From: Callipepla californica brunnescens
Lineage: Eukaryota; Chordata; Aves; Galliformes; Odontophoridae
Direction of reading: 5' to 3'
Assembly: GCA_023055505.1 (NCBI GenBank)
Contig: JALIRH010000097.1
Coordinates: forward strand, 682,001 to 746,000
DNA length: 64,000 nt
The notes below the pieces were generated by a model. The model worked only from the letters and a program-made list of their open reading frames with translations. It made no database searches and was not told where the DNA came from. The position numbers and the translations under genes are program-made. Positions 49,709-59,640 of this stretch are shown in pieces (position 1 is the stretch's first letter; every line of letters starts with the position of its first letter).

Positions 49709-51510
49709 ATTGACAAGCCAGGCAGGAGAATCTCAGCTGTGGGACCCAATGAGAGGAGGACTTTCCAGGCCCACTGACATCTTGTCCAGGAAGGGCTCCA
49801 ACTCTCGGGTGGATCACTGCAGAAGCAGACAAGATCCACTGGATAAAGGTATTCTCTAAATTTGGATTCTTGTAAAACATGTGGATGTGATTTGTGTCAA
49901 AAGACACAGTGTCAAGGATGCTAATACAATAACTAAACCAGCCTTAACCACAATCGGTGGAGAAAATCACTTAAAGGAGTAAAATTTCCTTACAAGGCAT
50001 GGAAGGATAAACTGAGAACAGAACTCTATCTGCATTTCAAACACAAAACCTTGCAAGATGGAGCCTGGAGTGCACATTCTTCAAACCAAGTGGTGGCAGA
50101 GATAAGCATCTCAAACACAAACCCTGCAAGGCCTAGCCTGCCGGGATGAATCAGAGGGATTTGAAGAAGACAAACATACTTCAGTCCAAAGACCACCTGA
50201 AGGAATGTGCAACCCCCTAGCGACCAGCCACGCAGGCGTAGAAGAATAAAATGATTAACCGAAAGGAGGAGGGGATTTCAGGGAATATTAAATAAGACAC
50301 TGTATAAAAGAAAAGGGAACCATCTTCTTGATGTGTGTCGCTGGTGGAGCGGAGACTCCCTGGCACACCCAGCACGGCTTGCTTATTGCTTTTCACCTTT
50401 TGATTGTAATAAAATATTCCAAAAACTCCGAACGGACTCTGAGCATTTATGACAATTCTCTTTCTATTTTCTTTCTTTCTATGGTTCTTGCCTTTGGTAA
50501 AGGCCTGTGAGAAAGGCAAATCAGGTTGGGAAATGCAGAGTGCGCAGCAGTAAAACTGTGTATCAGCCCTGAAGGCACCAAACTGCTAACTTATTTTGGC
50601 ATGGGACAGAAACTATGAATCTGCCTGAAAGATAACTGGGATTAGGCACAGGCACAGTAGCGGTTGGGTAGGACATTCACAGTTTGTGGTAGAACTGTCA
50701 CTGTAACATTGTACTGCAATGGTACATACTCCCAGGAATGGGGTGGGAGGAAAGTGAATGGAACTTTGTTGAAGAATGGTCACTGTAACATTGTACTGCA
50801 AGGAGGGGCTTGGTGGGAAAGCGGTAACCGGAAGGAGTAAATGTCTGAATTGGTTTTCTTTTTCTTGGTTATAGGAACTGTTAGTTATTGTCACTGTCTA
50901 CGTAATTGTAAAATGTTCATGTTGTGAAAGTGTTATGTGTGGAATTCCATTCCCTGTATAAATACTTCTGTCTTGCTGGGGGACATAGGTTATGGCTCTT
51001 GTCCAGTGAATTTGGTGTTCCAATGCCCTGGGGAAGCAGGTGGACTCCATTACCCAGTGAAAAGATTTTCACCTAGCAAGATTTTCACCCAAAACTTATG
51101 ACCAGCTGAGATAAACAAACAACAACAGAAAAAAGACCCCTCTGTGTTATATTTTGGCTCATTGAAAAGATACCCCTGAGCAGAGGGGAACACTGAATAA
51201 GAAATTGAAAATATAAATGAAGTAACAGGACCAGTTATTATAATTGAGTATTCTAAACATGAGACTAAGTACTGGGTGTTTGTGAAAGAAATGTATTGTT
51301 TGATTTGTGGGTTTTGAAATGAGTGTGATCTGCCCTGGCCGACTTGCGAGCTGGACTACAACAACCCCTGCACTGCCCCCCCCACCCCCCCGCCCCAAGC
51401 AGTAACTTCTGTGTAAGCAGAACTCTCAGAGTGAGAGTGAGAGTGCCTGGGTGGAAGACTCCTCCTGTAACAGGATGTTACTGCGAACGAGGCGGGGAGG
51501 GGATCTAACA
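49709..51510 (+). mobile_element. Leader/gag remnant of a family B provirus, interrupted by a solo LTR
   Basis: 49,709-49,870 matches the leader of the provirus at 37,434 (primer-site region, then 'ctccaactctcgggtggatc' and 'ggataaaggtattctctaaa'). A different LTR then occupies 49,871-50,454. The leader resumes at 50,455 and continues to the 'gcggggaggggat' block near 51,508. Plus-strand homology stops there and minus-strand integrase sequence begins. No coding frame survives. Confidence 0.8.
49871..50454 (+). mobile_element. Nested solo LTR, family W, with perfect 5-bp duplication
   Basis: 584 bp, TGTAAAACATGTGG to TTTATGACA. TATAAAAG at 50,303-50,310 and AATAAA near 50,409 mark promoter and polyadenylation signal. 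ATTCT stands on both sides (49,866-49,870 and 50,455-50,459). Removing it restores the leader sequence seen at 37,580-37,620, which proves the insertion. It is diverged from, but clearly related to, the antisense LTR at 54,913-55,462. Confidence 0.92.
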
Positions 51511-51650
51511 TTAACTTTGTTAACTGTGCCTTCAAGGTACCATTCATCCTCTCTTAAAATTTGGGAGGTAAAATGGTTTCCTTGAGCGGAATCGATTACC
51601 CCTATAAAACCATATCTAGGGATAATGTCTTCCAAGATATGTTTAGCCAC
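51426..51650 (-). pseudogene. Integrase core remnant (family W)
   Basis: On the minus strand, AKHILEDIIPRYG and GVIDSAQGNHFTSQIL show the second Asp region of a retroviral integrase (D-x-G-x-H-F). The homology ends near 51,511; the codons after that read into the opposite-strand leader. Confidence 0.75.
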
Positions 51651-51800
51651 TGTTTTTGCAGTGGCCCAAGCTGTACTATTACTAGCAAATCCCTATACCT
51701 TCCTGCCTTTGGTAATTCAGTAAAATCTATCTGTTCTCGTTGAAAAGTTCTGTGTGCCAGTGGTCTCCCTCCTGAGGGTGTTTGTCATAGATTTCGTTTG

Positions 51801-51986
51801 TTAACCTTTTTTGCAAATTAAGCAACCCCTAGTTTCTTGCTTTGCTATTTTGAATATCCCTATACACCCACAGAATTTCAAGAAATGATCTGCCAATGCC
51901 CTAGTTCCCCAGTGGGTTCTCTGGTGCATTTGTTGCACAATTCTTTGGGCAAAGTTCTTGAGTAATAATTCCCAACCATCAGGCAA
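51801..51986 (-). pseudogene. Integrase zinc-binding domain remnant (family W)
   Basis: A 61-codon minus-strand frame has MHQRTHWGTRALADHF and then CLICKK, giving the H-x3-4-H ... C-x2-C arrangement of the integrase N-terminal domain. It lies just upstream (in viral sense) of the core remnant. Confidence 0.75.
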
Positions 51987-52099
51987 AATCCACTTCTTAT
52001 CAGTCCATTTTAATCCTAATTTCTCAAAGCTCTCTCTATTTGAGAACAGATTTCTGGTGTTTACTTTTTGTCATCTTAGGTTCTTATTTCCTCTCTAGT

Positions 52100-52148
52100 G
52101 AGTATTAGAAGTGCTGCCCTTTTTGCCTCTTCATCTGCCTGGTTAATT
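52100..52148 (-). pseudogene. End of RNase H (family W)
   Basis: The minus strand reads NQADEEAKRAALLIL, comparable with the 'N-x-x-A-D-x-A-A-K-x-A' end of gammaretroviral RNase H. It is directly before the integrase. Confidence 0.55.
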
Positions 52149-52367
52149 CAGTCTTTATTAAAGGACGCAACTGAGCTGGGGAGGTTTCTAATTTGTCTAA
52201 CCTTACGTTTATTCCTTCCAGTCCTTCTAGAGGATAGATTTTTTTTTTCTTGAGGCACTCTATGTATTACAGTGTCACTGGTATCCTTACAGTAACCCTT
52301 CAGAGCCTCTAGTAAGAGAGCTGCATTATGTTTTTTCATTTTCTAATAGCCTTTTGTGTTCTTTTGT

Positions 52368-52673
52368 CTATTTCTGCAGAGTTTTAACCAATTCCTGAAG
52401 CGACTCTGTAGTTTGGCTTTCTGATTTCAACTGCTGGTCATGGAATTCTATGGCTGCAACCAAAGCCAAATCCAATAATGCACAAATAAAGACCTTCCCT
52501 TTTCCAGCTCGGGTATAACCGTTTTTTCTGCAGGATATGGTCTGAAACGCTCTGCACATTATGCCAGTTCTGCCATGCCAGTCTACCCCTGTTACCGAGG
52601 GTCTGGCACCATGCCTTTCTAAGAGGTCAAATAATACATCTTCACTTTTCATTGTGACTACACTGTCGCTCAT
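52368..52673 (-). CDS. Unrecognised frame inside the family W provirus
   Basis: A 101-codon minus-strand frame starts MSDSVVTMKSEDVLFDLLER and has a helix-rich C-terminal part (QLKSESQTTESLQELVKTLQ). The ATG context (GAGAAATGAG) has A at -2 and -1 and G at +5. After a stop the sequence continues in a Lys-rich frame (52,339-52,148). It occupies the place where RT should be, between the protease/RT start and the end of RNase H. I do not recognise it. It could be gag from another copy brought in by recombination, or chance. Coding status is doubtful. Confidence 0.3.
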   Translation of the reverse strand: MSDSVVTMKSEDVLFDLLERHGARPSVTGVDWHGRTGIMCRAFQTISCRKNGYTRAGKGKVFICALLDLALVAAIEFHDQQLKSESQTTESLQELVKTLQK

Positions 52674-52869
52674 TTCTCACTACCCAGAAAAGGTCTACAC
52701 TGAGGGAGAGGAGGTACTCAAAAGCTCAGTTAACACCTCACCACCCCCCCACCCGGGGAGGCATAACACACCTATTAAGTAAATGTAAATACTGCTCCAG
52801 TCACTCCTCCCTCTTGCTGAGGGGAGCACACAATAAGACAAAAGCTAAAAACAACACTTTCATCAGCTA

Positions 52870-53058
52870 CAGTAAATAAAATTCTTGGAGAGCTACACAG
52901 TTCCTCATTTCCTGAAGCTTAACGCTTATGGGTGGAATTCCCAATTTTCCTGTGGTTCCTTTCGAATGCCACACCTGGGGATTGATTCTTTCCTCATCTT
53001 TTTGTGTGAGAACACGTAGCCTTGAAACTCTCTCCTTCATTTATGGCAAGGTTTATTC
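52870..53058 (-). pseudogene. Start of RT (family W)
   Basis: Just after the protease, minus-strand sequence reads NPQVWHSKGTTGKLGIPP and ISVKLQ, the type of linker that opens gammaretroviral RT. The rest of RT is not found. Confidence 0.5.
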
Positions 53059-53373
53059 CTAATGCCATATTAAATCCCTCCCCAGTAAGTGACGTTCTGC
53101 CTCGGGGACCACTAATAAATTCCCTAAACAAATCTTAGTTTCAGCTTCAATTGTCACATTTTTTCTAATTGGGACCCGAAAGGGTTCACCTTTTGCCCTG
53201 ACTACTAGGCTTTTATCCTTGCTTACTATACACCCTTCAGGTAGTTTCTGTATTGTAGACCTTTCAGCTCCTGTATCTATTAAGAAGATAGTTTCTTCCA
53301 CCTGTGGACCTACTTTTAACCTTATCAGCAGCTCTTTAGTTGGTCTCGTTCCAGGATGTATAGCCCCTGACAC
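53059..53373 (-). pseudogene. Retroviral protease (family W)
   Basis: A 104-codon frame contains FLIDTGAERSTI (catalytic Asp33-Thr-Gly) and LLGRDLI near the C-terminus, the two hallmarks of retroviral aspartic protease. The length is close to a full gammaretroviral protease. It has no internal stop, but the flanking gag and pol are broken. Confidence 0.85.
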
Positions 53374-53407
53374 CCCTATTCTTCAAACAACTCCTCATCC
53401 TGTCGTG

Positions 53408-53437
53408 TTTATTATTATTATTATTATTATTATTAAA
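53408..53437. repeat. (TTA)n microsatellite
   Basis: About ten TTA units directly after the zinc knuckle in viral sense; a local expansion inside the gag-pol junction. Confidence 0.85.
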
Positions 53438-53479
53438 ACAATTTCATTTCATGTGTCCTTTCTTCCCACAATAATAACA
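53438..53479 (-). pseudogene. Gag nucleocapsid zinc knuckle (family W)
   Basis: Minus strand: C-x2-C-x4-H-x4-C (CYYCGKKGHMK, stop, N-C). This is one CCHC knuckle, as in gammaretroviruses. A TGA falls between the His and the last Cys, so this copy cannot make the intact finger. It lies just upstream of the protease in viral sense. Confidence 0.8.
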
Positions 53480-54299
53480 TTCTATTCCTTGTTCGGATTC
53501 CCTTCAAGGAGGCCTTCCAGTGCTCTTATTAGTATTCCTACAACTTTCTATTTTAAGAATTTCATCTTTTTTTTTGCCTCTCTTACAGCCACGACAAATA
53601 TTCAGGCCTTTGCTTTTTGTTTCTCCTCATCCCCCCTTACATATACTTTCTGTGCTTCTCTCAGTAATTCATCTAAGTCCCCGTTTCCTGCCAATCTTCT
53701 AACTTTTCCAATTTCTTTCTAATGTCCATCCAAGACCTGACCACACACTGGTCTCCTTAACCCTTTTGCCCACAATTCATACCCTCAATTACACTTTCAT
53801 ATACCGTTAACAATTGCACTTCTATATGCTACCTCATCCCATTTCCCTTCTCGCCTAAGAAACGATGTTAGTTGTAAGATGATCTTATGGCTTAAAGTCC
53901 CATTAAGGGCTATGGACACCTTTCCTCTATTGGTCCGCCCTCCTCATTTAAAAGGTACAAACTCCCATCCTTTACATTTATAACACACATATAGACAAAA
54001 TACAAGTGGTGTACACACAAAGAACAATGACAGCTGCTGTCACTTGCTTTGTCTGTCTCTGGCAGTTTCCCTCGGAGGACGGAACCACGGATTGGGACTC
54101 CCCACTCGCGATGCTGCATCTCACGTACTCAGCACACTCATTCACAACTCACAAACATCGGCCAATACACCTGATCAGGTTTCATTTGTTTTCCACCTCA
54201 CATTTCCATGCAATAATAGACCATAGCTTTTTTTTTTTTTTTTCCTTTGTTTTCCCTTTCTGGGATGGCCTATTTCCTCAATATTTTATCATCAACCAC

Positions 54300-54600
54300 A
54301 GGGAACTGTCCGGGGGTATTTTAAGGAATTTTTTCCCTTCCTTATCCTTGGGGCCTCTCTGTGGGTCCCTCCTGGGGTCAGCAGATTTCAACTTTCTCTG
54401 CCCCATGTCATTTACCCCAGGGGACTGTCCAGGGGTATTTCAAGTAATTTGCTCCCTTCCTTATTCCTGGGGCCTCTGTGGGTCCCTCCTGGGGTCATTT
54501 CTCTGCCCCATGTCCTTATTCTGGGGTTCCTTTCTTTTCTCTCTCCCCCTTATTTTAGGTGATTTGTTCCCACTTCTGGGCCTCTCTGTGGGTCCCTGGG
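54300..54600 (-). repeat. Tandem repeats of about 110-120 bp in the family W leader
   Basis: Two and a half units start near 54,300, 54,419 and 54,531. Shared blocks are 'ggactgtcc(g/a)ggggtattt', 'cccttccttat' and 'gtgggtccctcctggggtca'. They form a long open frame on the plus strand, which is an accident of the repeat. Confidence 0.8.
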
Positions 54601-54891
54601 AATTTCCAACCACCCCCTTAAGGGACTTTCTTCAAACTAAAAGAGTTCCACCCCAGAACTCGCCCTCCCAACCAAGCAGTACTCACAGTCTGGTGTTCTT
54701 GCCTGGATCTTTGTGCACAAGAATTACAGGATATTAACTGCAGTTTATCCAAGAGAGCTCTTTTTCCTTGCTTATTGCTTTTCCAAGTTCGTGTGGTGCG
54801 AAAGGTTGGGCAAGGATCCTTTTCTCCCGAGGCTACCAAAAAGGTAGGGCACCTCCCTGGGAGTCAGGATGTCTCACTCGAATCCAGTCGC

Positions 54892-54909
54892 ATCACGTTG
54901 TGGTCACCA
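54892..54909 (-). other. tRNA-Trp-like primer binding site (family W)
   Basis: On the minus strand, just after the LTR end, the sequence is TGGTGACCACAACGTGAT. The tRNA-Trp site used by avian leukosis-type viruses is TGGTGACCCCGACGTGAT, giving 16 of 18 matches. Confidence 0.75.
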
Positions 54910-54912
54910 ATT

Positions 54913-55462
54913 TGTCATAAATGCTCGGAGTCCAATTGGAGTTTTTGGAATATTTTATTACAATCAAAAGGTGAAAAGCAATAAGCAAGCAGCGCTGGGT
55001 GTGCCAGGGAGTCTCCGCTCCACCAATGACACACTGAGAAGACGGTTCCCTCTTCTTTTATACAGTGCCTTATTTAAAATTTCTTGAAGTCCCCTCCTCC
55101 TCTTGGTCAATCGTTTTATTCTTCTACACTTGTGTGGCCATTCACTAGGGGGTTGTACATTCCTTCAGATGGTCTTTGGGATGGTGGCTGTTTGTCTCCC
55201 TTAATGCCCTCTGTATTCCAGGCCAATCTTGCAAGGTCCATGTTTGAAATGCTTATCTCTGCCACCCCTTGGTTTGAGGAATGCACCTTCTGTTGCAGGG
55301 TTAGTGTTTGAGATGCAGATAGAGTCCTGTTCCTAGTTTATCCTTCCATGCCTTATAAGGAAATTTTACTCCTTTAATCAATTTTATCTACTGACTGGAT
55401 TTAAAGGTACTGTATCAGTATCTTTGTGTCTTTTGACACGAATCACATTCACATGTTTTACA
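54913..55462 (-). mobile_element. 5' LTR of the family W provirus, antisense
   Basis: 550 bp, beginning TGTAAAACATGTG at 55,462 and ending TTTATGACA at 54,913 on the minus strand. It is related to the nested solo LTR at 49,871 but differs by many substitutions and indels, so the two are separate insertions. Confidence 0.9.
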
Positions 55463-55839
55463 TTATTTATGTGATATATTATCTACCTTATATAATATTA
55501 TTATTATATATTATAATATAAAATCAAGTCAGCATCAGAAACGTCAATGACATGCGAACATCTTATTTGAGTCCTTTAGAATATGTTAAAGTTTTAGAGA
55601 ACATCCTCTACATTGATTCTACATATAAATCGACTCAATTTTGATCTATATTACAAAGCTTTTTTTTAGAGATATGAAGAATGTGTCAAATCCCGGTTAT
55701 TTTTCTGGAGTCTTGACATGTTTGAGAGTTGCCTAATAATGACACAACTTACCTGGAAAGGTTGTGGTGTATCCATACCTGGAGATACTCAAAACTTAAC
55801 TGAGATTTCTCTGGCCTTGCTTTGACTAGGCAACCTCCA
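55463..55839. other. AT-rich spacer
   Basis: Begins with about 70 bases of TA/TTA-rich sequence (55,470-55,530); nothing else recognised. Confidence 0.4.
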
Positions 55840-56220
55840 GTTGTCATAGGATCTTTCAGGTTGGAAAGGATCTCAGAGTGCCTCTGGTTTCAAGCAGGGT
55901 CAGCTCTGAGATCAGACCAGACAAAATACCCTCATAAGTACTGTTAGGTGGCTGTGACATCCTCCAAAAGACGTATCTTCAACAGGCTGAAAAACTTCCA
56001 TTTCCTCAGCCCCTTCTCACTTGGCAAACATTTCAGCCCAGAGTCTTTCACTGAAATCACTTCAGTATACAGTTTTTATTTTAACAGGACCCCAGCAGTG
56101 GACACAGTACCTGGATGTGATCTAAAAAGTGCTGAGCAGAAGTGGACAAATCTGCATTTTGATTTCCTGGCCCTTGCCCTGTTCATGCCACCTCGGAACG
56201 TTCTGTTCACAGAGCACTAC
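55840..56220 (-). mobile_element. CR1 LINE fragment, antisense
   Basis: Contains 'caggttggaaaggatctcag' and then the reversed ORF2 end ('tcaacaggctgaaaaacttc', 'cccagcagtggacacagtac'). It abuts the next LTR directly at 56,221. Confidence 0.8.
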
Positions 56221-56672
56221 TGAAGCTGAGAAATCTGACAAAGTAACTTGACATGACAATGAATTATATCAAGCAGGTATTACCCTCATTACAGCACTGG
56301 GTGCATGGGGATCGCTCATCAAACATGCACACCAGGGAAACTGCTGACTACACATTTATAGGCATAGTGTATAAGCATTAATTATATTTTCAAGAAATTG
56401 TTTACATCCTAGAATGCCGGGAGGGTCTCTGGGCCCACCTGGTGGTACCCTTGCAAAACCTTTAGGGGATTGCATAGTGTCCCAACAGCAACTCTACCTT
56501 CTTATCTTCATGGGAGTCCCTGTTGAGGTGCAAACAGCAACTCCACTTATCTTCTCTGGACCCTCCATTGTGTTGTAAACAGCAGCCCTACCTGTCATTG
56601 TGTTATCCTTTTTTCATGGGACCACCCCCACATTGGGTTGCAAAAGGCAGCTCTTCTTGTCTTCACTTAGAC
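56221..56672 (-). mobile_element. Solo LTR family B, antisense
   Basis: Its 3' end, ...CTCAGCTTCA on the minus strand, is at 56,221. The R-U5 half and much of U3 (56,221-56,571) match 49,358-49,708 in inverted orientation without visible difference. The part beyond 56,571 has no counterpart there. The LTR start is not clear. Confidence 0.85.
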
Positions 56673-57865
56673 CACTGAGGCATTACTTACTTTAAATGAC
56701 ATCCAAGCAAATAACTCAGAGGAAGATTACTTCATAGATGGGTGGAGAAAAGCTTTAGGTCATCAGAGAGTCAAATGCACTGCAAGAAGTGATAGCTCTT
56801 CTGAGACCTTTGCAGATCTCCGTCCAGACTCCTCCCCACTGACAGCTAACCAGTGAGCAGGGGCTCAAAGCCATGCCTAAAGCCATTATTACTTGGCCTC
56901 TGGCTCACAAAACATAAGAAAGTTGTGGCAGAACCCACTGAATTTCTCAAGACAACTATTGGGAAAGGTAAAAAGAGGCAAGTACATCCCCAGGTGTTTC
57001 ACACATGCAGCATTTTTGCGGTTACACTGTTTTGTAATAGCCATCAAATTGCTCATATAAGTGCTAAACTCTTTATCAAACTCTTTAGCAAACTCCTTTA
57101 TCAAACCTGCAGTGGGATATGCAGCACACATAGTTACAAAAGATTGAAAGAGGTATCCTCTTGCAACCCTGACAAGGCTGTTCAGAAGTGCTGGCTATAC
57201 TATTTAGCCAGTCTGTCTCCTTAGTTTTCAGTCAAATCAAGTCTCTCTCTCCTCGTACTGTGTCTCAACATCCTCCTTCTCACATATTACGAACAACAAT
57301 ACAACACCTCTGTTGCTACACATTCCAGCTACTGAAAACTTTCCTCTTTTCTCCTACTCCCAGTTTTTGGAACAACAAAGAATCTCAATATTCACTGAAA
57401 AAAAGTATGCTGTAGCCTCGCTGCTCAAGATACAAGATTGAAAATAACAACATAGAAAGATAAAGAACTCACTTTGTCATTGACTTGACAGCCATAACTT
57501 GCTAGCCTTCAGCAGTGGAACACACAAGACCTCCTCTATGTAGGGGATAAACATGTCTTAAGCAATCAGATTGTGCCTGCAAGCAGACGATTTCCTGTGG
57601 TCATCCTTTTCTTTTAAAAAGAGAAACAGGACCAAGAAGAGGTGTATTTTAAAAAATTGATTATATGAACTTAAATTCTGTGCTGCAGAAAAGCATGCAT
57701 TCACTTTTCCCAGTTCCTGCACTCAGAGCTGGTCCAAATCAGTAAACCCATTTGGTAATTAACAGAGGAAAATAAGTATATAAATTGATTTCCATTTTCA
57801 TCTCACTTACCTGTATGTCAATGAACTCATGTAGTTACTCGTGCTGCTAACACAAAGAAGGCCAT
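56673..57865. other. Intergenic sequence, no feature recognised
   Basis: Ordinary sequence between two LTRs. The 123-codon plus-strand frame (56,853-57,224) has no domain I know. Confidence 0.4.
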
Positions 57866-58469
57866 TGAAGCCGAGAAATCCAACAAAGTAACTTGACATG
57901 TCAATGAGTTATGTCAAGCAGGTATTCCCTTCATTACAGTGCTGGGTGCATGGGGATTGCTCCACCAGACATGCACACTGAAGAGAGAAACAACTACACA
58001 TTTAAAGGCACAGCACATGAGCATTCCAAGGACATGGACAGAAATTCCAAAAGTGATTGACATCTCCAGTGGTCATGGGATTAAATTTCCAACTGTTATG
58101 AGGATTGCATTATGTCACAACAGCAAGTCTACCTCCTTCTTCACGGGACTCCCTCACTGAGTTGCAAACAGCAACTCCACTTATCTTCTCTGGACCCTCC
58201 ACCGTGTTGTAAACAACCACCCTACCCACCACTGTGTTGTCCTTATCTTCATGGATGGTTGGTTCATAGATGATCTTGTAGGTCCTTTCTAACCTAATGT
58301 ACCTATGAATCTATGAATCCATGGGATCATCCCTGTACTGAGTTGCAAACAGCAGCTCTCTTCAGCAGTGCATGCATTTCTGTGGTCTCTGTGTTACTTC
58401 CTGAAGTTTCCTGTTTCCTGAAGCTATGATGCCTAGTTTAGATTCAATTTGATTCAATTCCTGGATTCA
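57866..58469 (-). mobile_element. Solo LTR family B, antisense, with internal CR1
   Basis: On the minus strand it starts TGAATCCAGGAATTG at 58,469 and ends ...CTCGGCTTCA at 57,866. The flanks are CCAT and TCAT, a 4-bp duplication with one mismatch. A short CR1 3' end (58,253-58,320) sits inside it. Confidence 0.85.
58253..58320 (+). mobile_element. CR1 3' end inserted into the LTR
   Basis: About 65 bases, 'atcttgtaggtcctttctaa' to CTATGAATCTATGAAT, interrupt the LTR between 'cttatcttcatgg' and 'atgggatcatccc'. ATGG is repeated on both sides, as expected for a very short insertion. Confidence 0.75.
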
Positions 58470-59131
58470 TCATGACTAGCATTTTTAGAGAAAGCAAGCT
58501 TCAGTCCTTAAGACAATTATAAAAATGTACCTTCATTGTGACTCAGAAGGTCAAAGTGACTATTTTGCTTAAGTTTTGCTTGAACAGTCCAGAAAGAAAC
58601 CTTTTGTCTCTCACCACAAAAGAGGAACCCTGGAAAAAAAAAAAGACGTATCACTGAAGACCAGCATTAACATTTAGGGTATTGTGCATGCCATTTGGAG
58701 ATACAGTGCCAGGATACATCTGGAAATTAGACCAAACATGGCATGAACTTAACAGCAAAATGAGGTAAGAGGTCTTTGAACATAGGTACAAAAGAGCTAT
58801 AAGCACAAGGTACCAGGAAAGGAAAACATCTGAAACTGGACCCAGTAAAGTAAGTACATGCTGGATAGAAAAGCACTGTCCTTTTGAGAATGCAGCTCAC
58901 CCTCCCACACAGCCTAATTGATTTATTCACCTAACTCAGTCTGAGATGAGCCTTTACCTGCAGAGGGCTGAAATTATCCACTGATGTCACTTTCTGGCTT
59001 AGATATATCTTATATTCTATAAAATTCTATTTCTATTTTCTAATATATCTTAGGACTTAGAGAAGCCCAGGTTTCAGTAACAGGTAAGCACAGCCTTCTA
59101 TCTCTAAAAATAAATTTAAAATAGTTCCCGG
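58470..59131. other. Intergenic spacer between LTRs
   Basis: Nothing recognised; an A-run near 58,634. Confidence 0.4.
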
Positions 59132-59640
59132 TGAATCATGAGAACAGCTTATCTATAGTAAAGACAACTCATTGCATAACCCAAGCGGCCACATAGCTTC
59201 TGCAAACAGGTAGAGCTGCTGTTTGCAACTCAATACAAGGGTGGTCCCATGAAGATAAGGACAAGGCAGTGGTGGAGAGGGTGGTTGTTTACAACACAGT
59301 GGAGGGTCCAGAGAAGATAAGTGGAATTGATGTTTGCAACTCAGTGGGGAAGTCTGTGAAGATAAGGAGGCAGATTTCCTGGCGACATAATGTAATCCCC
59401 TTAACATCCGGAAATTTACTATGACCACAGGAGATGTCACTCACTTTGGAATTTCTGTCCATATCTTTGGAATGTGATGAATATTAATGTGTTATGCCTT
59501 TAAATGTGTAGTTGTTTCTCTCTTCGGTGTGCATGTTTGGTGGAGAGATCCCCCATGTACCCAGTGCTGTAATAAAGATAATACCTGCTTGACATATTTC
59601 ATTGGCGTGTCAAGTTACTTTGTTGAATTTCTTGGCATCA
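59132..59640 (+). mobile_element. Solo LTR family B, sense
   Basis: 509 bp, TGAATCATGAGAACAGC to CTTGGCATCA. AATAAA lies near 59,572. Three AGATAAG motifs occur in U3 (59,253, 59,315, 59,360). The flanks are CCGG and CCAG (4 bp, one mismatch). Its first 45 or so bases match the provirus LTR at 42,907; the remainder matches the LTR at 61,195. Confidence 0.9.

Larger units (their letters stand above)
51511..54912 (-). mobile_element. Internal part of a family W provirus, 3'-truncated
   Basis: Read from 54,912 downward: tRNA-Trp-like primer site, leader with tandem repeats, gag with zinc knuckle, protease, start of RT, an unrecognised stretch, end of RNase H, and the integrase N-terminus and core. 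It stops near 51,511 against the plus-strand leader of the family B provirus. Most of RT, the end of integrase, any env and the 3' LTR are missing. Confidence 0.82.

Noticed and set aside
53219..53722. 167-codon plus-strand frame
   Set aside because: It is antisense to the protease and zinc-knuckle region, whose signatures are clear on the minus strand.
54006..54737. 243-codon plus-strand frame with hydrophobic stretches
   Set aside because: It runs antisense through the leader and gag start of the minus-strand provirus and is opened by the tandem repeat.
49871..55462. The two family W LTRs as a pair from one provirus
   Set aside because: They point toward each other, differ considerably, and the left one has its own perfect target duplication.
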